This document shows positions 56,968 to 64,000 of a stretch of DNA of 64,000 nucleotides, piece by piece (position 1 is the first letter of the stretch; each line of letters begins with the position of its first letter). The notes beneath the pieces are model-generated. The model saw only the letters and a list, made by a program, of their open reading frames with translations, was not told where the DNA came from and ran no database searches. Origin of the DNA: Daedaleopsis sinensis (lineage: Eukaryota; Basidiomycota; Agaricomycetes; Polyporales; Polyporaceae); NCBI GenBank assembly GCA_033807695.1, contig CM066311.1, forward strand, positions 1,054,001 through 1,118,000, read 5' to 3'. The translations under genes and the position numbers were made by a program.

Positions 56968-57327
56968 GCGGTGCCGCGGTCGTGCAATGAGCTGCACAGA
57001 CCGAATCAAAGAAGCTGACGCTTGTCCTGGAGTTAAATGAAGTCAGCCTGAAGCGCTTGTATAATAACCACACTTATTTCATGTCGATGCCAACTGCGTG
57101 TCTTCTGGGTAGCATACAATAGCTATGGTGACGAAGCTCGAAGAATGCACGCATAATGATTCGGTTGTTCATGACTATTGCTGAAGGACATGACGTCATA
57201 CCTGTTATGTGGGGGGACTTTCACGGTAGGCCGTGCAATGGGTCCGCAAGCCGAGTGCGAGGAGGGGTCTGCGCTCTGACAGCCGGCTGAGGTTGCATAC
57301 ATACATGTACAGATAGCTAGGAGGATG
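56968..57327. other. Convergent intergenic spacer
   Basis: 360 bp between the 3' ends of two small genes. No gene seen. Confidence 0.5.
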
Positions 57328-57757
57328 TCACAAGTCCTCGTGGACGTCATAGTATCCGGTTGACTGCTCGCAGGGTTCATCTTTGCCGTCTTCGCGGTGA
57401 CCGCCCGCTCGAGAGTCAAGACCATTCTCCTTCTGCTGCATTTGCTCGACCTGGTCTTGCAGCATGGGAGAGCTCGTGAGAGTTGTCGAGGATGATGAGA
57501 CCGTTGAAGATCCGGCGACAGTATTGCGGCGAACATATGGACGAGGGTGATAATCGCGACCGCGGCCGGGTTGAAACTCGGTGACCATCTGGTTGACAGG
57601 CCCTAGCAGAGGATTCTTGAGGGGTAAGGCTGCTGGTGCTAAGTTCCCAGGTAAGCTTGTGTCCGCACAAGTCAGGTATAGACGACTTACAATGCCCGTT
57701 TACACCCCCCGCTACGACCACGGCAGCAGCAAGAGCGAAGATGTTACAGATGTGCAT
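57328..57757 (-). CDS. Small protein with signal-peptide-like N-terminus (125 aa), unrecognised
   Basis: Two exons (57757-57691, 57638-57328) sum to 126 codons. The N-terminus MHICNIFALAAAVVVAGGVNG is a hydrophobic leader or anchor. It is followed by PLKNPLLGPVNQMV, an Arg/Pro patch, a Ser/Thr-rich stretch (SSTVSSSSTTLTSS) and an acidic Gln/Glu-rich tail with one Cys. Could be a small secreted protein or a tail-in-cytosol single-pass protein. No recognised domain. The exon junction is canonical (gtaagt...cttag). An earlier in-frame ATG exists but would bury the hydrophobic segment, so 57757 is preferred. Confidence 0.5.
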
Positions 57758-58341
57758 ATGTCGGCAATTGAATGAGTAGACAGAGTAGCGGTTGGGGTTG
57801 TTCCTACTTTCCAAAGGAGAGCTGGGGAAAGAACTTGAAGAGAGGCGAGAGCTGAGTACATACCTATACCCTCAGGCCATAGCAGTCACAGTCGATTTCA
57901 TCACAAGCGGCTGACAAAAGGCCAGCGACATATGTAATCGCTATGGCCGCCACTGAGTACTGAGTGACCACCTCGTCTTCTCATGAAACTTGAAAGCTTT
58001 GGATTTGAGGACCATTCGGCTCAGGTTGGAAGAAGCAGCGGTGGGGATTGTACCAGCATATGATGGCACACCCTCGTGGAAGACGACTGCACGGGGACGG
58101 TACGGTGTGGCATTGAGAGAGAAGTGATATCTGACGAGCTCGTCATGGTTGGGATCAGGTTAAGATGCTGCCAGGGCGCGCTGGGCCGCAGCCACAAACG
58201 CGGTTGACGCGTGACCAACGCGTGACGCACCGCCTGCGCGCGCAGATCCGAGACTCTGGATCCGAATTCCGCACCTCCTCCTCCTCACTCCCGAATCCCA
58301 AGCACGGCTGCACTACTTCCTGCTCTCCGGTCACCTCAGAC
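57758..58341. promoter_or_regulatory. Promoter region of DUF7918 copy 1
   Basis: 584 bp between two divergent starts. It contains a directly repeated acgcgtgac at 58207-58215 and 58218-58226 (11-bp spacing), about 120-135 bp before the start at 58342. acgcgt is the core of the fungal MluI cell-cycle box. No gene seen. Confidence 0.4.
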
Positions 58342-59640
58342 ATGATCTTCGGTGGATATGAAGTCTGGATCGCGGACAGCAACTCGAAGCGACTACCTGA
58401 GTACCAGATAGAAGGAGACCGCAGTACGTTCTCCTGCTACATTCCCAGCGAGAGTGGCAAGGTGAGTCTACCCGTCTAGATCTTTCGCAATCTCCTCCGG
58501 AGAGCTCTTGGTACGCGGACAGTCATGGTGACATTCTGTGCGTGGTGCAGCAATTCTCTATCCGGTGGAAGGACCATAACGGACCCGCTTCCCACCACAC
58601 GAGCATGCAGACGTATGTCGACGGCCTCCCCGCGGGAAAGAAGTATTGCTCGCCGGGGGCGAGTGGTAAACGGAAGGGGATCTCTCAGGAGTCTGCCACC
58701 GTATACTATCCCTTTCAGTTCGCACCCTTGCAAACTACTGGTGCGTCACGATGTTGATACCCCGGCTCGCCATGGACACGCTCCCATTCGGCAGTTGCTC
58801 ATCAATGGCACAGATGACGACGGAGCACTCTGGGGCGGAGCTGTGTCTGACCAACTGGGCACAGTCGAGCTACGAGTCATTCACGTGCACCCGCACGTCC
58901 GCGCCAAAGCCTTTAAGCCCACTACATTCTCGGGGTTGTCCACCGTGCATGAGCAGAGCAAGAAGGCTGGCGCACATTGCGTAGCGTTCGTCCTCTCGTC
59001 GCGATCGCAATTATTTCGACACTGACTTCCACCGTCATCATGCGCCGTGCGATATGTCCTGTCTTTCGTCAATCCCACTCCCCCGTTTCACGGAACACGC
59101 GCACACAAACAGGCTGGGACGCGCGGAAAGGCACAAGAAGCCCTACCACCAGCGTGTCTGCACGATTCCGCTCGACAAGCGTGCAGGACCATTTGCAACC
59201 TTTATCTTCCGCTATCGGCCTGCAGGTGCGTGTCTTCCCCCCTTGCACTGCGTGATTCCCCACTGATGTCGGACTTTTCTAGACATCTTACAAGCTCAAG
59301 GCATCATGCCGGCCCCTAGCATGAAAGCCGAGGCAAGTACAGAATCGAAACCTGGTAAAACGAAGAAGAAAGTGAGAGGCCCGAAACGCACCTTACCCGT
59401 GCCCGCCGATGCGCCGCAAGAGCGAAAACCGCTGAAGAGGGAGGTCTCTGACAGGCGTATTGACCTGGGTGTCATCGAGATCACGGACGACGAAGATGAG
59501 GATGTGAGTGTCTTACTTCTGTACGTTGTATTCGGTTCTCTGCTGAACGCGGGTCGCAGCGTGAACCAATCGTCAAACGCGAACTTCGCCGTCGGCGGTC
59601 TTTCGATCCAGACGACGTCATCGACCTGACACTGGATTAG
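58342..59640 (+). CDS. DUF7918 protein, copy 1 (298 aa)
   Basis: Six exons (58342-58461, 58551-58740, 58814-58985, 59113-59225, 59283-59503, 59560-59640). The DUF7918 domain of basidiomycetes fills residues 1-210: GGYEVWIADSNSKRLPEYQI, FSCYIPSESGK, FSIRWKDHNG, YPFQFAPLQTTDDD, LGTVELRVIHVHP, STVHEQSKKAGAHCV, FATFIFRYRPADILQAQGIM. Its biochemical role is unknown. The C-terminal tail is basic (KKKVRGPKR, a nuclear-localisation-like run). It then has VIEITDDEDED, VKRE (fits the psi-K-x-E sumoylation consensus) and, at the very end, VIDLTLD. Both hydrophobic-acidic stretches look like SUMO-interacting motifs. Nuclear location is inferred. Confidence 0.82.
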
Positions 59641-59779
59641 TGGTGATCATCGCATCGTCCACCTACCTATTTATCCGTATACTCTATTGACTGCTCACTG
59701 CTCCTCATGTATGATCACTGTAATTATACAAGATCACGGATCACTCAGATTCACTGCGTCCTATGCGGACTCCGGAGGG

Positions 59780-61332
59780 TCAAGCTTGGGCTACGGGCAT
59801 ACTTGGGTCTTGTTCTGTGCCCGAGGATGACCGTCCAGAGCGTTCTAACCTCCTTAGTGCACCTCGAGCCTCCATCGCACCAGAACGCAAACCAATGCGC
59901 TTCGCCTGCTCCAGGCTATCCTGGAACGACTTCCTGGCATCGTCGTGTTTTCCACTCATCTACGCGCGTGATTGCGTCGTCAGATACGGTCCCACAGACA
60001 ATACGTCCAAGGCCTACCTCGAGCAAGGCCCCCAGATTGAAGAGGACAGCGGCGAGTGTCTGCTCGCACAACGCCATACCCTCCTCGTCCCCAGCGGTCC
60101 GAGGGAGCGACTGCGTTTTCTCAATGACACTCTGCGCTTGACGTGCCCACGACTCTGCAGAGTGTAGGTTCGAGGGCTGGGGGTCTCGGACCATGAGGTC
60201 GGAGAGGTTATTCATGATTTGCGCGGCGCGACACCGATCTTCGACTGCAGCGTCCGTCTTGCCGGGAGGGGGCTGCATGAGCATGCCGATAGCCTGCAGG
60301 TAGAGCGTTGTCGAGTAGCTGCAGCGCGCAACGATCAGACGAGGGTCACTATGAGAAGATGTGCACCACCTACTCCGGTTTGCCCTCGCCAGCGTAGAAA
60401 CGACCCAGGGCTTCAAGGGGCGCTGCGACGTCCACTTTTCGCACCCACCACGGCAGTTCGAGCTCTGCCAACATCATCCCAGCCTCCCCTTCCGCAGCTC
60501 CATCGCCGTCTCGCTGCTTGCCCTTCGCTGTGGCAGCGCCGTCCTCTGTGACGACCCGGAGCGCCTCTTCAACCGCGAACGTCAGGAAGTGTTCGGTCTC
60601 TTCGGGTCCGCGCTGGTACACCTCCGCCATCTCTCCGAGCTTGTGCGCGAGCGCGACGGCGCGCATCCGCTCGCGGCCGGAGAGCTTACTCTGTGCGGCG
60701 CGCAGCTGGGCGAGCGCGGTGCTGTACGTCTCGTACGCGTCGGAGGGCCGGTTGGCGGACTCCTGCACTTCTGCGAGGGCGATGGCTATGCCGGAGAGCT
60801 TGAGGTGGGGCTCGGGGGAGAACGCGGCGAGCGGCAGCGTCTGCGCTGTCGCCCACGCCCTGGACACCGTCAAATGGGAATGGATATGTGCAAACAGGCA
60901 AGCGATGGGGAGAAGCAAGAGACGCACCTGCGTAGATACCGCTCGCTCAAGTCGAAGTCGCCCTGGTTCTTCGCCTTGATGCCGGCGCGCAGGTCCCCGC
61001 GCACCTCCGGCGGCCACATTGTGAACGTGGTGTAGAATTGGTACCTTCATCGCGCCCGGGCGTTCAGCGGACGTGCGGAGAGCCAGCTAGCAGTCACGAG
61101 AGACCCACACGCCGTATGTCGTCGACGCAATCCCGACGCCCATGAGGATGGTGAAGACGGTCGAGATGCGCGAGTTGGACTGCATCCATGACGTAGCCCG
61201 GTTCGTCGACGTCGCGAGGGTCCGTCGGACGATTGTGTTCGTGGGCGACGCTCCAGGGGTGCGGATCTTTATAGACTTGTCGACGAGACTGAGTAGCCGT
61301 CGTTGGATCGGTCGCCTAGCTGGTGCGAGCAT
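59780..61332 (-). CDS. MGR3: Mgr3-like mitochondrial TPR protein (435 aa)
   Basis: Five exons (61332-61109, 61044-60928, 60859-60374, 60318-60018, 59959-59780). Presequence rich in Arg/Ser without acids (MLAPARRPIQRRLLSLVDKS), an inner-membrane helix (ISTVFTILMGVGIASTTYGVYQFYTTF), then a soluble helical-repeat domain: WPPEVRGDLRAGIKAKNQGDFDLSERYLRRAW, LKLSGIAIALAEVQESANRPSDAYETYSTA, APLEALGRFYAGEGKP, TLYLQAIGML, AQIMNNLSDL, ARKSFQDSLEQAKRIG. The layout matches fungal Mgr3/TPR proteins, which in yeast form an adaptor with Mgr1 for the i-AAA protease Yme1. Assignment rests on architecture and the WPPEVRGDLR-type entry, so orthology is probable rather than certain. It sits in reverse orientation between two DUF7918 genes. 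Confidence 0.78.
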
Positions 61333-61524
61333 GCTGACGGTGGTGGTAGGAAGCAGGCAGGGTGTATGCGCGCTTGGTGCGCGATCATGACCGCGTTTGG
61401 TCCCGCGTCGCGTCTTTGACAGGAGCGCTCTACCCTTCCCTTCCACCACCTCGAGACTTTCGCTTTTTGTTTTCCGCTGCTATTCCGACGTAGCCCTGAA
61501 GAGAGGCGCGTTCAGACCTGAGAC

Positions 61525-62805
61525 ATGTATCACAAAGGCTACAAAGTATGGATCGCCTGCGACGGCAAACCGTTGCCCGAGTTTCAAGTCCAAACGGAGG
61601 GCGAGGGGAAGACCATAACATGCTTTATCCCTAGTGATAGCGACAAGGTAAGACGTTCGACGGTAGTGTTAGTCGCGTTCACGCGACTATACCTGGATCA
61701 CAAATGTCCATGAAAGTCCCTCAGTGTACATGTCCGGGTTGCTAACATATTACTCCTGTTCAGAACTTTGTCATACATTGGCTCGACGGCGTCCATGAGA
61801 ACGCACTTACTCTGAACTTCAAGCTAGACGGAAAGTCGTTGGCTCACGGAAGCTTCTGTCAAGCAGGCGCGAGCGGGCAGCGTAAGGGGGTCCTCGTCTC
61901 TGCGGACGTCGAGCAACCCTTCCAGTTTGCTACATTGCAGACGACCGGTGCGTGCCCATGTTTCTTCTCATGTCTATTCACACTGAGCGGTGCGCTCTAG
62001 ACGACGATAAGTTGTTGACTGGATTCAACAACGCCAACAATGCGGATCTGGGTACCATTGAGGTCTCCGTCAAAAGAGTCCATTCTCAGGGCACTCGTAC
62101 CGCATACATACCCGAGACATTTGCCTCTGTGGGCGCGGTGCACGAGAGAAGCAAGAAAGCCGGTGCACACAGTGTCCAGTGCGTGCTCCTGGCTCTCCTG
62201 TCTAGTTGGGTCGTATCGCCAACCTGACGTTGGCGCCGCTTAGGTTGGGGAAGGGCACCCGAATCGCATCACCCCACCAATACTTGACGCGTCATACAGC
62301 AATAAATCCACTGGAGGGCTATGTCGCGGTGTTCATCTTCCGCTACAGACCAGGCGGTATGTTTGTCCTGCAATCAAATGTGGTTAGCTAAGTTGCGCTG
62401 ACGCCTCGCCATTCCTAGCGCTCTTGCAAGCGCAGGGGATCATGCCGCAATCCCAACCCCAGGAGCACTGTGCGGGCTCTTCAAACAGTGACGTCAAGAA
62501 GGAAAAGAAGCGCGTTCAAGAGGATGCAGACGAGCCGCCTCCCAAACGAGCGAAAGTCGAACCCGGCGCGGCTAAAGTCGACTTGGGTGTGATCGACTTA
62601 TCTGACGATGAGGAAGAGTTCAGCGTGACTCGGGTTCGTGACGAACTTCCAGACAATGTATCGGCAGGATACTCATCGTTGCGCGTTCATCTAGAGTCGG
62701 CTGCGAGCGGCGAGGAACGCAGCCCGAGTCAAGAAGGAACCCGTTGGACTTGCTCTTGGAGGTGATTCCGGAGGCGTGATAGACTTGACTTTGGACGACG
62801 ACTGA
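61525..62805 (+). CDS. DUF7918 protein, copy 2 (304 aa)
   Basis: Six exons at positions equivalent to copy 1 (61525-61647, 61764-61947, 62001-62178, 62244-62356, 62419-62624, 62695-62805). Domain blocks: KGYKVWIACDGKPLPEFQV, ITCFIPSDSDK, FVIHWLDGV, QPFQFATLQTTDDD, LGTIEVSVKRVHS, AVHERSKKAGAHSVQ, VAVFIFRYRPGALLQAQGIM. The tail carries KKEKKR and PPPKRAKVE (bipartite nuclear-localisation look), VIDLSDDEEE (strong SUMO-interacting-motif form), VKKE (sumoylation consensus) and a terminal VIDLTLDDD. The same motif order as copy 1 despite low identity in between suggests selection on the tail. The last splice donor (AGC|gtgact) is inferred by frame and by likeness to copy 1. Confidence 0.82.
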
Positions 62806-63355
62806 TCGGTGGATGGGCATGTCTACATGGCTCTTAAAGCTTGAGATATTGCTGTTCTGAGTATATTATTCTTATGTGCGCTGTTCTACGGTTATATGTA
62901 TGACTACCATAGTGTCAAGTATACAATTAGTCGTAATTTTCGGACTAGGATCTCATGCTATCGCTGACCGCATGTTGTAGCATACGTTACTAGATCATGT
63001 CGCCTTCATACAGAGTGTACTTAACCCACTCGTATATCGAGCCGTCTTTCAGCTGGAATGTACACATTGCCGAAATGACATCGCGCGCTACTGTACGTAA
63101 GTAGTCCTACGGTTCCCACTGCCTGGCTTTGTACTTCTACACTATAAAGTACTGCAATCCTTGCTCAAACTCCAACTACAAGCTTTCCATCTGCGTGCCA
63201 CGACCCCGAAGTACTCGTATTTCTGGCTTGATATCGGATCGTCTACTGTTCTGGCTCTCAATCTTCTCTTGTTCAGCTCACTTCATTGGATATACCCTGT
63301 TAGTTCTGGAAGCTAGAGGACAGTTTTATCGACAGGAACCTCTACTACGGTCCAT
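62806..63355. other. Intergenic, DUF7918 copy 3 promoter
   Basis: 550 bp between the second and third DUF7918 genes; AT-richer than the genes. No gene seen. Confidence 0.5.
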
Positions 63356-64000
63356 ATGCAGCTGAAGGGGTACGAAGTCTGGATCTCCTGCGGTGGGAAG
63401 CCCTTACCGGAATATCAAGTACGGCATGAGGCAGACGGGAGGACGATAACCTGCTTCGTGCCTAGCGAGAGTGGCAAGGTAAGTCGTCCCTCCCACCTTC
63501 GACCGTTCGCTGCATATGCCACTGGGATTGAGCGTGACCGCAGACATTCGCGATTGAATGGCGCGATCGCAATAAGAAGACACACTTGCGGCTGTCCACG
63601 AAGATAGACGGGAAGGACGCGGGAGGGAACAGGTGCAACCCAGGAGGGAAGGGCAGCCGATGGGGTGTGCGCGTGAACCCGACTACGAGGCTGCCGTTCA
63701 AGTTTGCCAACCTGCAAACGACCGGTGCGTGTCCTCATACCTGCACGCCCGCTCGCATAACGAACGAGCCACTCATGCGCGCTTTGTCGCGGATGTCCAG
63801 ACGACGACGAGGTGCTGGGGATGCCGAGCCACGCGCACCTCGGGGAGATCGAAGTGGGCGTGCTCCGCATACGCGCAGAGTACCGCTCCGTGGCGCACTC
63901 GTGGACCAAGTTCCAGCCGGTCGGCGCGGTGCACGAGCGAAGCAAGAAAGCCGGGGTGCACACTGTGTCGTGCGTGGCGACTATCCTTGTGGATGCGCAG
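63356..64000 (+). CDS. DUF7918 protein, copy 3, cut by the right edge
   Basis: Three exons visible (63356-63478, 63544-63724, 63801 to about 63967), with intron positions matching copies 1 and 2. Blocks: KGYEVWISCGGKPLPEYQV, ITCFVPSESGK, FAIEWRDRNKK, LPFKFANLQTT, DDDEVLGMPSHAHLGEIEVGVLRI, AVHERSKKAGVHTV. The middle (DGKDAGGNRCNPGGKGSRWGV) differs most. The C-terminal tail, and hence the presence of the SUMO-type motifs, lies outside the window. Whether the third exon ends at about 63967 or runs on to the edge cannot be decided. Confidence 0.8.

Overview
The window is nuclear DNA of a filamentous basidiomycete, most likely a wood-decay agaricomycete (Polyporales-like; this placement is inference). 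The evidence is the density of short GT-AG introns (about 45-65 nt) with tiny exons, the mix of CYP450s, GH5/GH28 enzymes, F-box/LRR-type proteins and DUF7918 proteins, and moderately GC-rich coding sequence. I see no tRNA, rRNA, CRISPR array, operon or bacterial signal. Gene models were built by hand from splice signals. For every model I summed (all those that are complete in the window except the broken CYP450), the joined exon length is a multiple of three.

Layout. 1-2110: 3'-truncated CYP450 (minus). 3.2-4.0 kb: small secreted Gas1/Egh16-like protein. 4.7-6.3 kb: single-exon F-box protein. 7.5-8.8 kb: signal peptidase complex subunit 2, divergent from a tandem pair of ERG2-type sterol C8-isomerases (9.3-11.6 kb). 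12.1-13.4 kb: second F-box-type protein. 13.8-15.2 kb: SET-domain protein. 16.3-17.5 kb: methylthioadenosine phosphorylase. 19.3-20.6 kb: purine-nucleoside-permease (NUP) family protein. 21.0-22.1 kb: DUF1769 protein. 22.9-24.8 kb: Ser/Arg-rich protein. 26.4-27.6 kb: mitochondrial mL45/Mba1-like protein. 27.8-28.5 kb: twin CX9C protein of the CHCHD2/Mix17 type. 28.5-33.2 kb is gene-poor. 33.2-35.0 kb: arrestin-like protein. 36.7-41.2 kb: 21-exon SPX-EXS phosphate exporter (SYG1/XPR1). 41.7-44.4 kb: membrane-anchored GH5 exo-beta-1,3-glucanase. 45.3-46.5 kb: second NUP gene, an inverted near-copy of the first. 47.4-47.8 kb: LSm8. 48.2-50.3 kb: secreted GH28 pectinase. 50.6-53.0 kb: second CYP450, broken by a 16-bp deletion. 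54.6-56.1 kb: third F-box-type protein. 56.6-57.8 kb: two small proteins. 58.3 kb to the right edge: three DUF7918 genes in the same orientation, with an Mgr3-like TPR gene inserted in the opposite orientation.

Function. Most genes are housekeeping: secretion (Spc2), sterol synthesis (Erg2), methionine salvage (MTAP), U6 snRNP (LSm8), mitochondrial translation and quality control (mL45, Mix17, Mgr3), and phosphate export (SYG1). Between them lie lifestyle genes for wall or pectin breakdown and small secreted proteins. The notable theme is recent local duplication: tandem ERG2, inverted NUP, dispersed CYP450, and a DUF7918 cluster. The two complete DUF7918 copies keep a C-terminal pairing of a SUMO-conjugation consensus with SUMO-interacting-like motifs. 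I did not find a convincing new multigene system. The DUF7918/SUMO motif pairing and the duplication pattern are the best leads.
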